Assembly: GCA_018971455.1 (NCBI GenBank)
Contig: JAGXAV010000150.1
Coordinates: 1 to 6,039 of the forward strand
Reading direction: 5' to 3'
DNA from: Rhodospirillales bacterium
Lineage (GTDB): Bacteria > Pseudomonadota > Alphaproteobacteria > Acetobacterales > Acetobacteraceae
Length of the DNA: 6,039 bases
Shown: piece by piece, positions 1 through 5,697 of the stretch
Layout: the number at the start of each line of letters is the position of its first letter
How positions within the stretch are numbered: position 1 is the stretch's first letter
Program-made: the position numbers and the translations under genes
Notes under the pieces: generated by a model
What the model was told of the DNA's origin: nothing
What the model saw: only the letters and a program-made list of their open reading frames with translations
Database searches by the model: none

Positions 1-405
1 GATGACGAGAGCGGTCAGAAACTCCTCGCCCGCGATCCTGTTGGTTTCGCTGTAGGCCAGGAGCGGCGCCGCGACCGGGCCGGTTGGGTGGCTGACGGTT
101 GCGAGATGCGTGTCATCATAGGCCAGCACGCTGGAAGCAAGACAGTTGACGAAGGCGGCGCCGGCGATGTCGGTTTTGGCGTCGCGGCCGATGAGGCGGC
201 AGTTCCCGGAAAGGGCACCAAGGCTCGACACGGCGCTATCCACCGCCGGCTCCCGACAGCCGCCGAGCGTGCAGCCGAGCCAGTTGAGGAACGCCCGCAC
301 TGCCTCGCTGCGCACCTCCGCCGGCAGATCGGCGAAGCGGGCTTCCGCCGCATACGCGGCGAGCCGGGCGGTGATCGCCGGGCGCTCTTCATTTATTCCG
401 ATCAT
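1..405 (-). CDS. MmgE/PrpD family protein, N-terminal part (cut by window edge)
   Basis: This is the first 135 codons of a leftward gene with no stop inside the window; full-length family members are about 450 residues. The family includes 2-methylcitrate dehydratase (PrpD), cis-aconitate decarboxylase and iminodisuccinate epimerase, all cytosolic enzymes acting on small carboxylic acids. Visible family signatures are the helical FLNWLGCTLGG segment (residues 39-49), the AYDDTH segment (95-100, with D97, D98 and H100) and SHPTGPV (105-111), followed by an LAYSE helix. The ATG at 403-405 is preceded on the minus strand by GGAGGAAC (SD) at a suitable distance. A longer open frame over the same stretch (15-392) is out of frame and Arg/Ser/Pro-rich, so it is a shadow. 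The gene is divergent from the dehydrogenase at 474. The family call is firm, but the substrate cannot be predicted from this fragment. Confidence 0.88.
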   Translation of the reverse strand, partial: MIGINEERPAITARLAAYAAEARFADLPAEVRSEAVRAFLNWLGCTLGGCREPAVDSAVSSLGALSGNCRLIGRDAKTDIAGAAFVNCLASSVLAYDDTHLATVSHPTGPVAAPLLAYSETNRIAGEEFLTALVI

Positions 406-473
406 CAACGTTCCTCCACTCGGCCGGTATCACACCATGACGTGACCACCATGTCTCTCCCGGCGTCTATTCC
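406..473. promoter_or_regulatory. Divergent promoter region with a short dyad (candidate operator)
   Basis: This 68-bp gap separates two divergent genes and must hold the control signals of both unless they lie inside the coding regions. It contains a centred dyad TCAC-ac-CATG-ac-GTGA at 430-445, in which 12 of 16 positions are symmetric; this is a plausible site for a dimeric regulator. The leftward gene has a clear SD here (411-418), while the rightward gene has none. I could not identify a convincing -35/-10 pair. The regulatory role is inferred from position and symmetry only. Confidence 0.35.
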
Positions 474-1346
474 ATGCTGATCCGGTCCGTCGCCATCATC
501 GGCGTTGGCAGCATGGGGGCACCCATCGCTCGACGAATTGCCGCCGGCGGACTCCAGGTGACGGTCTGCGACATCGATGCGGCTTCTACTGTACGGCTCG
601 GCCTTCCGGTGGCTGCCACGCCCCGGGACTGCGCCACTTCCGATCTGGTCATCGTGCTCGTCGCCTCGCCGCCGCACGTACGCGAGGTCGTGCTGGGAGC
701 AGCGGGCATCTGCGCGGCTGAGGGGAGACGGCCGCTCGTTGCCATCATGAGCACGACGCCTGTCGCCCTGATGCATGAGTTACAGGCAGCACTCGGGGCC
801 GACTGGAATCTGGTCGATGCGCCCATCAGCGGAGGCGTCACCGGCGCGGAGCAGGGTCACCTCTCCGTCATGGTTGGCGGTGATGCCAGGCTCTTCACAG
901 CACTGCGCCCGGCCCTGACCCCGTTCGCGTCCGGCATCTTTCATTGCGGCTCGCTGGGCGCAGGCCAGGCCGTCAAGATCGCCAACAATGTCGTCGGCGT
1001 CGCCAGCGCCGTGCTTGCCGCGGAGGCATACCGGCTCGCCGCGGCGCATGGCCTCGAAATCGCGGACGCGGCGCGGATCTTCGAGGCCGGCTCCGGCCGC
1101 AGCGCCTTCACCGCCAGTCCCGACGGGGTGGCCGCCAAATTCGGGGCAATGGCGCGGGACCGGCGCGGCTTCGAGCAATTGATCGCCATCATGCGCAAGG
1201 ATATCGGCTTTGCGAGCGAGATGGCCCATGCGATGGGGGGCGACTTCCCGGGTATCGCCGGGCTGCTCGGCATCATCAACAGCGTCGGCGGCGAGACCTT
1301 CGATACCTGGCGCCGGATCGCCGGCATGACGGGGGAAGGGCACTGA
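474..1346 (+). CDS. NAD(P)-dependent oxidoreductase, 3-hydroxyisobutyrate dehydrogenase / beta-hydroxyacid dehydrogenase family
   Basis: A 290-residue cytosolic enzyme of the family that oxidises beta-hydroxyacids to semialdehydes (3-hydroxyisobutyrate, tartronate semialdehyde reductase, 6-phosphogluconate-like). The length is normal for the family. The N-terminal Rossmann domain has GVGSMG (10-15). An aspartate ends the second strand region (D33, VCDID), favouring NAD(H). The substrate loop DAPISGG is at 115-121. The catalytic-lysine helix GAGQAVKIANN has K168 and N172, and the C-terminal helical domain carries KDIGFA (242-247). All key residues are present. An in-frame TGA at 438-440 leaves ATG 474 as the natural start, but no good SD precedes it, so translation may be weak or leaderless. 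The gene is divergent from the MmgE/PrpD gene and convergent with the cupin gene, 23 bp away. The family is sure; the exact substrate is unknown. Confidence 0.93.
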   Translation: MLIRSVAIIGVGSMGAPIARRIAAGGLQVTVCDIDAASTVRLGLPVAATPRDCATSDLVIVLVASPPHVREVVLGAAGICAAEGRRPLVAIMSTTPVALMHELQAALGADWNLVDAPISGGVTGAEQGHLSVMVGGDARLFTALRPALTPFASGIFHCGSLGAGQAVKIANNVVGVASAVLAAEAYRLAAAHGLEIADAARIFEAGSGRSAFTASPDGVAAKFGAMARDRRGFEQLIAIMRKDIGFASEMAHAMGGDFPGIAGLLGIINSVGGETFDTWRRIAGMTGEGH

Positions 1347-1361
1347 CCGTGCTGATCCCCC
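1331..1361. terminator. Hairpin at a convergent junction (possible bidirectional terminator)
   Basis: GGGGGA (1331-1336) pairs with TCCCCC (1356-1361), and inside it GCAC (1340-1343) pairs with GTGC (1349-1352) around a TGACC loop. The two stems are separated by a symmetric 3x3 internal loop. It straddles the TGA stop of the dehydrogenase and lies before the cupin stop, where a terminator serving both strands would be expected. There is no T-tract on either side, so it is not a canonical intrinsic terminator. Confidence 0.3.
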
Positions 1362-1369
1362 GCCCGGCC

Positions 1370-1765
1370 TCAGGCGCCGTAATCGGCGTTGCTCACCTTC
1401 TCCATCCAGTCCACCGTCTTGCCGTCCAGATTCTCCGAAACCGCGAGATGCGTCATTGCTGTTGTTGGCGCGGCGCCATGCCAATGCTTCTCGCCGGGCG
1501 GAAACCACACCACGTCACCTGGCCGCACCTCTTCGATCGGGCTGCCCCAGCGCCGCACCCGTCCGGCGCCCGCGGTGATCACCAGAGTCTGGCCGAGCGG
1601 ATGCGTGTGCCAGTTGGTCCGCGCCCCGGGCTCGAACGTGACATAGGCGCCGGTCACCCGGGCCGGCGCTCCCGCGGCGAAAAGCCGGTCCACCCGCACA
1701 GTCCCGGTGAAATGATCGGCTGGCGCCGTCTCCGACGGCTTCGTGCCTGCGCGTGTGATGTCCAT
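1370..1765 (-). CDS. Single-domain cupin, hydroxynitrile-lyase-like (manganese cupin type)
   Basis: A 131-residue single-domain cupin. Motif 1 is [13 protein letters not shown] (47-59), with metal ligands H53, H55 and Q59. Motif 2 is [16 protein letters not shown] (82-97), with H94 as the fourth ligand. From memory of the family, the Granulicella tundricola (R)-selective hydroxynitrile lyase is also about 131 residues and binds Mn through His53, His55, Gln59 and His94; it has A40, V42, T50 and H106 near the active site. All of these are present here at the same numbers, while its Gln110 is Ser110 here. Such enzymes cleave cyanohydrins to an aldehyde and HCN in vitro, but their native role is unclear. 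The start at 1763-1765 follows GGAAGGG (1775-1781, minus strand). A 4-bp GGGT/ACCC hairpin lies between SD and ATG. The gene is divergent from the SDR-CMD pair. The cupin assignment is very sure; lyase activity is inference. Confidence 0.9.
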   Translation of the reverse strand: MDITRAGTKPSETAPADHFTGTVRVDRLFAAGAPARVTGAYVTFEPGARTNWHTHPLGQTLVITAGAGRVRRWGSPIEEVRPGDVVWFPPGEKHWHGAAPTTAMTHLAVSENLDGKTVDWMEKVSNADYGA

Positions 1766-1856
1766 GGGTCAGAACCCTTCCGTTGATTGTTACGAGAAAC
1801 CGCGACTCTCGGCCTGGTCCCGGCGGCCCCCCCATTTTGCGAAGGAGCGCGGTACG
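1766..1856. promoter_or_regulatory. Divergent intergenic region between the cupin and SDR genes
   Basis: This 91-bp gap must hold the promoters for the leftward cupin and the rightward SDR-CMD pair. It contains an AT-richer patch at 1783-1799 in GC-rich surroundings, a weak inverted repeat CGAGA (1793-1797) / TCTCG (1807-1811), and the SD of the SDR gene (AAGGAG, 1842-1847). No convincing sigma-70 -35/-10 pair could be chosen, so the regulatory role rests on position. Confidence 0.35.
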
Positions 1857-2687
1857 ATGAGCCATCCGTCCCACGAAAGCCTCGCCGATCGAATCTGCGC
1901 CGTGACCGGTGCCGCCAAGGGCATCGGGCGCGGCATCGCGGTGGCCCTTTCGCGCGAGGGTGGGCGCGTCGCCGTCCTCGACAAGGACGAGGCCGGCGCG
2001 CATGAGACCATGCGGCTTATCACCGCCGGCGGAGCCACGGCGATCGCCGTCACGTGCGATACCTCCGACCCTGCAAGCGTCGTCGCCGCGCGCAAGGAGG
2101 TGGCCGCCCGGCTCGGCGACCCCGAGGTGCTGGTCAACAATGCCGGCATCACGCGCCCGAGCGCGCTTGAATCCATGTCGCTCTCCGAGTGGAACCTGAT
2201 CTTGTCGGTCAATCTCACGGGATACTTTCTCTGCGCCCAGGAATTCGGCCGGGCGATGCGCGCTGCCGGTCGAGGCGTGCTGGTACATGTGGCCTCGATC
2301 ATGGCGCATTACGCCAACCCCTTCGCCGGAGCCTACGGGCCCTCGAAAGCTGGCGTCATGAGCCTCTCCCGTCAACTCGCCGCGGAGTGGGCGCCCTACG
2401 GCGTTCGCAGCAACTGCGTCTTGCCGGGTCTCGTCCGCACTCCAATGACGGAAGCCATGTACAGCCAGCCCGGCATCACCGAACGCCGGGTGGTGAGCGT
2501 GCCGGCTGGTCGCATCGGCATGCCCGAGGACATTGCGCAAGCCGCCGTGTTTCTGGCCAGCCCGCAATCTGCCTACATCAACGGCACTGAAATCCTGGTC
2601 GACGGCGGCTTCGCGGCCAATTTGATGTCGCTCATCCCGCGCGCCGGGTTCGAACGAAGTGACATGCCGTCGCCGCACCACAGCTGA
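1857..2687 (+). CDS. SDR family NAD-dependent oxidoreductase (classical type)
   Basis: A 276-residue classical short-chain dehydrogenase/reductase, a cytosolic enzyme that interconverts an alcohol and a ketone. The cofactor motif is TGAAKGIG (17-24). The acidic D42 after the second strand (VLDKD) favours NAD(H) over NADP(H). NNAG is at 94-97, and the catalytic tetrad is N118, S147, Y160 and K164. The LPGLVRTPMT loop (189-198) follows, and the C-terminal INGTEILVDGG (241-251) is typical. About 25 residues extend past this motif, somewhat longer than usual. ATG 1857 is chosen because AAGGAG (1842-1847) sits 9 nt upstream. The same frame is open back to a GTG at 1743, but that would overlap the cupin gene and lacks family similarity. 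The CMD gene starts 33 bp downstream in the same direction, which suggests an operon. Family certain, substrate unknown. Confidence 0.93.
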   Translation: MSHPSHESLADRICAVTGAAKGIGRGIAVALSREGGRVAVLDKDEAGAHETMRLITAGGATAIAVTCDTSDPASVVAARKEVAARLGDPEVLVNNAGITRPSALESMSLSEWNLILSVNLTGYFLCAQEFGRAMRAAGRGVLVHVASIMAHYANPFAGAYGPSKAGVMSLSRQLAAEWAPYGVRSNCVLPGLVRTPMTEAMYSQPGITERRVVSVPAGRIGMPEDIAQAAVFLASPQSAYINGTEILVDGGFAANLMSLIPRAGFERSDMPSPHHS

Positions 2688-2720
2688 TCGATCCCATAAC
2701 CCCCCGGAGGATTCAAAAAC

Positions 2721-3116
2721 ATGTCCAAATCCGACCTGCGTGAGCGTGGCCGCGAGATGCGGCGGGTTCTGGTCGGCCCCGCTTACGCGGAAAAGCTCGA
2801 CCGCGAGGTTTACACCGATCGCCATATGGAACAATTTGCCGAGCTCACGCAAGAGATTCTGTTCGCGCAGATGTGGACGCGCCCGGGGCTCGATCTCAAA
2901 ATCCGCTCGCTGGTGACGATGATCTCCGACGTCTCCACCGGCGCCACGGAGGCGCTTGGCCTGCATGTCCGCTTCTGCCTCAACCATGGCTGGTCGGAGG
3001 ACGAAATCGTCGAATGCATGATCCAGTGCGTCGGTTATATCGGCGTCCCTCTGGTCCGGAAGGCATTGATCGTGGCGCGACAGGTCTTCGCCGAGATGAA
3101 CGCCGAGCCTGGCTGA
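2721..3116 (+). CDS. Carboxymuconolactone decarboxylase (CMD) family protein
   Basis: A 131-residue all-helical protein of the CMD/AhpD superfamily. The family includes gamma-carboxymuconolactone decarboxylase of the protocatechuate pathway and many small homologues of unknown role. The recognisable core runs from about residue 35 to 120. It includes LDLKIRSLVTMISD (57-70), LHVRFCLNHGWSEDEIVE (81-98) and the characteristic QCVGYIGVPLVRKAL (102-116). It has cysteines C86, C99 and C103, but the AhpD peroxidase CxxC pair is absent, so a CMD-like rather than alkylhydroperoxidase role is more likely. The start is supported by GGAGG (2706-2710), 10 nt before ATG. It is second in a likely operon with the SDR and lies close to the divergent cupin; I recall CMD and cupin domains also occurring fused in other genomes. 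No partner genes of the protocatechuate pathway are seen, so true PcaC function is doubtful. Confidence 0.9.
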   Translation: MSKSDLRERGREMRRVLVGPAYAEKLDREVYTDRHMEQFAELTQEILFAQMWTRPGLDLKIRSLVTMISDVSTGATEALGLHVRFCLNHGWSEDEIVECMIQCVGYIGVPLVRKALIVARQVFAEMNAEPG

Positions 3117-3137
3117 CCTCCGGGGCTTCATAAGCGC

Positions 3138-3179
3138 GCCGATCGGCTTACCCGTGCGGCAGCAGAATCTGCCGCACGG
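3138..3179. terminator. Strong hairpin at the end of the alcohol dehydrogenase gene, between convergent genes
   Basis: A perfect 11-bp inverted repeat, CCGTGCGGCAG (3152-3162) and CTGCCGCACGG (3169-3179), has a 6-nt loop. It covers the last codons of the leftward dehydrogenase gene and lies 35 bp past the stop of the rightward CMD gene. A 10-bp palindrome GCCGATCGGC (3138-3147) sits directly beside it. The location fits a bidirectional transcription end, but neither strand shows a T-tract. It may therefore act as a stabilising 3' structure or a terminator of non-canonical type. Confidence 0.35.
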
Positions 3180-4278
3180 CCTCGCCGCGGTCGAGATGGT
3201 CAAGGCCGCCATTGAGGTCGGCAAATCCCATCGTCCCTGATACGACACGATCAACAGGCAGCTTGCCGTCCTGGTACAGCCGGACAAAGCGGGGAATGTC
3301 ACGCTCGGGCACGCAGCTGCCCATGAACGTGCCACGAAACACTTTTTCCTCGAGCACCAGGCTGGCGTGCGAATACTGGTAGAGCTGGCCGACCGAGCCT
3401 AGCCCCACGCAGACCACCTCGCCGCCCTTGCGGGTGATCGCAGTCGCTGTCGCCATCGCCGCCGGGCTGCCCGAGATCTCGAACGCGAAATCGACGCCAC
3501 CGCCGCTGCGCTCGCGGGCCTGCGCCACAAGGTCGGGATCCTTCGCTTTCAGGGTCGCCGTGCAGCCGAGCTCGCGCGCCAGATTGAAGCGCTCAGAATT
3601 GATGTCGATACCGATGATCTCTGATGCGCCGCTCGCGCGCGCCGCCATCACGGCGTTGAGGCCGACCCCGCCAAGCCCTAGCACTGCAACGGATTGTCCG
3701 GGCCGCACCTTGGCCGCGTTGAAGACGCACCCAGCCCCCGTCACCACCGCGCAGCCAAACAGGGAAGCGACGTTCAGCGGCACCGCCGGATCGATGCGCA
3801 CCAGCGATGAGGGCACGACGACGGCATATTGCGCGAAGGACGAGATGCCGGCGTAATGGTAGTAGGGTGCTGTTCCACGGCTGAGATGGCGCCTGCCGTT
3901 GGTGAGCAACCCCTGCCCACGCGCCGAAGCGACGCTCTCGCACAACAGGCCGCGATTGTCGGCGCAGAGCCGGCAATGGCCGCACCCCGTGGCCACGGTG
4001 ATCACCACGTGATCGCCCACGCGCAGCCAGTCCACGCCAGCGCCGAGCTCACGCACGATCCCGGCACCCTCGTGGCCGCCGATCACCGGCAGCGTGCGGC
4101 GGCTGAGTCCGGCGACCTGCGATAGATCGGAATGGCACAGGCCCGCGGCTCGGACCTCGACCAGCACCTCACCCTCACCCGGACCGTCGAGATCGACCTC
4201 CTCGATATGGAATGGGCGGCTCTCCACATAGGGCGCGGGGAGGCCCTGGGCGTGCATCACCGCGGCGGTCATTCGCAT
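3148..4278 (-). CDS. Zinc-dependent alcohol dehydrogenase (MDR superfamily, class III-like)
   Basis: A 376-residue cytosolic medium-chain dehydrogenase oxidising an alcohol to an aldehyde or ketone with NAD+. Catalytic-zinc ligands are C48 (GLCHSD, 47-51), H69 with E70 (GGHEGAG) and C176 (FGCAVVTGAG). The structural-zinc set C99, C102, C105, C113 is complete with the classical spacing. The Rossmann motif GLGGVG is at 201-206, and D225 in IGIDIN marks NAD+ preference. The length fits the zinc-ADH class that includes glutathione-dependent formaldehyde dehydrogenase and aryl/benzyl alcohol dehydrogenases, but the sequence gives no firm substrate. ATG 4276-4278 is preferred over the second ATG two codons later because GGGAAG (4287-4292, minus strand) lies 8 nt away. 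The gene follows the binding-protein gene by 32 bp in the same direction, so the two probably form a transport-plus-oxidation operon. A strong hairpin overlaps its 3' end. Confidence 0.94.
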   Translation of the reverse strand: MRMTAAVMHAQGLPAPYVESRPFHIEEVDLDGPGEGEVLVEVRAAGLCHSDLSQVAGLSRRTLPVIGGHEGAGIVRELGAGVDWLRVGDHVVITVATGCGHCRLCADNRGLLCESVASARGQGLLTNGRRHLSRGTAPYYHYAGISSFAQYAVVVPSSLVRIDPAVPLNVASLFGCAVVTGAGCVFNAAKVRPGQSVAVLGLGGVGLNAVMAARASGASEIIGIDINSERFNLARELGCTATLKAKDPDLVAQARERSGGGVDFAFEISGSPAAMATATAITRKGGEVVCVGLGSVGQLYQYSHASLVLEEKVFRGTFMGSCVPERDIPRFVRLYQDGKLPVDRVVSGTMGFADLNGGLDHLDRGEAVRQILLPHG

Positions 4279-4310
4279 TGGCTGGTCTTCCCGGCGCTGC
4301 GGCTGTGCCT

Positions 4311-5459
4311 CTACTTGGCCTTGCCGAGGATATCGACCTTGCCGTCATGGAAGACGCCGATATACGTCGTCGTCATGATCGTGTGATCGAAACGGCCGCC
4401 CAGCGAAAGCTCGTCACCCAACGTGCCTTTCATCGGCAACACCTTGGGAAATGCCGCGGCGACCTTCGCGGTGTCGTTGACAGTGCCGGATGCAGCGATG
4501 GCGCGGAAGAACACCCTGAATCCGTCATAGACGACGAGCAGCATCTCGTTCGGCTCCTGGCCGACATCCTTGCGGTACGCCGCCGCAATTCGCTCGTAGC
4601 CAGGATTGCTGGGGTCGGTGAAGAGCTGCATGATCATGCCCTCGGCGGCCGCCTTCCCCGCCGCCTCGAGGATTTCCTTAGGGCTCGGCCCCGAGGTCTT
4701 GATCACCAGGCCCTTGTAGCCGAGTTCGCGGAGCTGGCGGACCATCAACCCAGTTGTGGCCGGCGGCACGCTGCCGAGGTCGATCACGTCGGGCTTCTGC
4801 GCGAGCACCTTTGTGAATAGCGGCTGGAAGTTCTGTTGGCTACGCTCATAGAGCTCGTTGTCGACGATGGCGAAGCCATGCTGCTTGAACAGCGATTCCT
4901 GCAGCTTGGAGAAACCCCAGCCGAGCTCGTCGTTCGGGTTCACAAGCGCCAGGCGGCGCTGCTTGATGTGGTCGGCGAACCACGCCACCAGCGGCGGCAT
5001 GTAGTTTTCCGGCGGGCTGTTGGTGCGGTACATCCGGGTCGTCTTCGCATCGATCGCCTGCGAGGATGCCGATGAGGTGATGGCCATCACCTTGTCGTTC
5101 TCGACATTCTGCTTCAGCGCCAGCGCATCGGGCGTGGTGTGCAGCAACATGTATTTGACGCCGTCCTCGTTCACCAGGCGGTTGTATGCCGCAACCGCGG
5201 TCGCCGCCTTGTACTGGTCGTCATAGGCGATGATCCGGATCTGATATTTCTTGCCGCCGACATCGAGGCCACCTTTGGCGTTGATGTCGCGGGCCAGGAT
5301 CGTGGCGGCTTCCTTCGCCGCGACCCCCCACGGCGCGCCGCCGCCGGTGAGCGGAGCGATCACGCCAACCTTGAGCGTTTCGGCGTGCGCTCCGCCAGCT
5401 GCCATGGCGAGGGAGGCGAGGCCCAAGCCTCCCAGGATGATCGTCCGACGCAGATTCAT
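4311..5459 (-). CDS. ABC transporter substrate-binding protein, branched-chain amino acid (LivK/HAAT) type
   Basis: A 382-residue periplasmic solute receptor of the type I fold. It has a Sec signal peptide: basic MNLRR, a hydrophobic core, and an AHA cleavage site after residue 26. There is no lipobox cysteine, so it is a soluble Gram-negative-type receptor. Mature signatures are LKVGVIAPLTGGGAPWG (29-45), the AAKEAATILARDINAKGGL helix (47-65), a DD at 80-81, the ligand-side segments HTTPD (107-111) and ITSSASS (127-133), and the late TTTYIGVFHDGKV strand pair (363-375). Family members bind amino acids, amides, urea or aromatic acids; the ligand here cannot be told. GGAGAA (5466-5471, minus strand) is a good SD. 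No permease or ATPase genes accompany it in this unit, which continues only into the alcohol dehydrogenase. It is divergent from the SDR at 5698. Confidence 0.94.
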   Translation of the reverse strand: MNLRRTIILGGLGLASLAMAAGGAHAETLKVGVIAPLTGGGAPWGVAAKEAATILARDINAKGGLDVGGKKYQIRIIAYDDQYKAATAVAAYNRLVNEDGVKYMLLHTTPDALALKQNVENDKVMAITSSASSQAIDAKTTRMYRTNSPPENYMPPLVAWFADHIKQRRLALVNPNDELGWGFSKLQESLFKQHGFAIVDNELYERSQQNFQPLFTKVLAQKPDVIDLGSVPPATTGLMVRQLRELGYKGLVIKTSGPSPKEILEAAGKAAAEGMIMQLFTDPSNPGYERIAAAYRKDVGQEPNEMLLVVYDGFRVFFRAIAASGTVNDTAKVAAAFPKVLPMKGTLGDELSLGGRFDHTIMTTTYIGVFHDGKVDILGKAK

Positions 5460-5511
5460 GGCGGCTTCTCCCGGCGTTGTCGTTTACCCGGCACCCTACC
5501 GGCGTCTGCCT

Positions 5512-5561
5512 TGCGGCATATCGGTAACGTGCGGATATACGTATTGACGCACGGATATTCG
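5512..5561. repeat. Three phased imperfect repeats, yrCGG(c)ATATnCG
   Basis: TGCGGCATATCGG (5512-5524), TGCGGATATACG (5530-5541) and CACGGATATTCG (5550-5561) are variants of one motif on the plus strand. The ATAT cores lie 17 and 20 bp apart, close to two helical turns. The second and third copies agree at 10 of 12 positions over 5527-5538 versus 5547-5558. They sit in the control region beside the candidate promoters, so they may be binding sites for a regulator; this role is inferred. Confidence 0.4.
5528..5553. promoter_or_regulatory. Candidate operator: 26-bp interrupted palindrome
   Basis: CGTGCG (5528-5533) and CGCACG (5548-5553) are perfect inverted arms. Centred exactly between them is the palindrome ATACGTAT (5537-5544); only the 3-nt linkers are asymmetric, so 20 of 26 positions are symmetric. 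It overlaps the plus-strand TTGACG box, so a bound dimer would block the rightward promoter and could also affect the leftward one. No regulator gene is present in the window. Confidence 0.45.
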
Positions 5562-5697
5562 ATCATTAGCTTTACGTCAAGCCCGATCGCCACTTCGGCC
5601 GCGGTCTGGTCGCGCGATGGCCGCACCGCGCCGGCAATGTGTCGAGACGTGGCGGGGCAGAAGTCGCCGTCGCGCGCGGCGCTGCGGGAGGCGTTCG

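Larger units (their letters stand above)
5460..5697. promoter_or_regulatory. Divergent control region with an AT-rich core between the binding-protein and SDR genes
   Basis: This 238-bp non-coding gap is GC-rich except for an AT-rich core at about 5517-5580. The core holds a TTGACG box on the plus strand (5544-5549) with TAGCTT 17 nt on (5567-5572), which would drive the rightward SDR. A second TTGACG lies on the minus strand (5575-5580) with TATCCG 17 nt on (5552-5557), which would drive the leftward transporter unit. The -10 matches are weak. The rest (5581-5685) is GC-rich with no gene I can support. The SD of the SDR gene, GGGAGG, is at 5686-5691. Confidence 0.5.

Noticed and set aside
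780..1508. A 242-codon minus-strand open frame, and a 280-codon plus-strand frame at 944-1786
   Set aside because: Both overlap the dehydrogenase and cupin genes out of frame and encode Arg/Gly/Ala-rich shadow sequence without family motifs.
1793..1811. CGAGA-N9-TCTCG as an operator in the cupin/SDR gap
   Set aside because: The arms are only 5 bp and the interior is not symmetric, so it is too weak to list as its own site.
1743..1856. A 38-codon upstream extension of the SDR at 1857
   Set aside because: It would start inside the cupin gene, has no SD, and the family N-terminus and a good SD both point to ATG 1857.
2721..3116. Reading the CMD protein as an AhpD-like peroxidase
   Set aside because: The AhpD CxxC redox pair is absent; the cysteines are at 86, 99 and 103 without that spacing.
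1515..3335. A 606-codon open frame on the minus strand across the SDR and CMD genes
   Set aside because: It is antisense to two clear genes with full catalytic motifs. Its translation is low-complexity and His/Arg/Gly-rich with no recognisable fold, as expected from GC-rich third positions.
4212..4820. A 202-codon plus-strand open frame antisense to the binding-protein gene, with another at 5139-5780
   Set aside because: Both are shadows of the LivK-type gene, and their translations show no protein family features.
5617..5697. An in-frame ATG giving a 27-residue Arg-rich extension of the right-edge SDR, conceivably a leader or targeting sequence
   Set aside because: There is no SD before it and the composition is that of GC-rich non-coding DNA. 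The SD at 5686-5691 fits ATG 5698.
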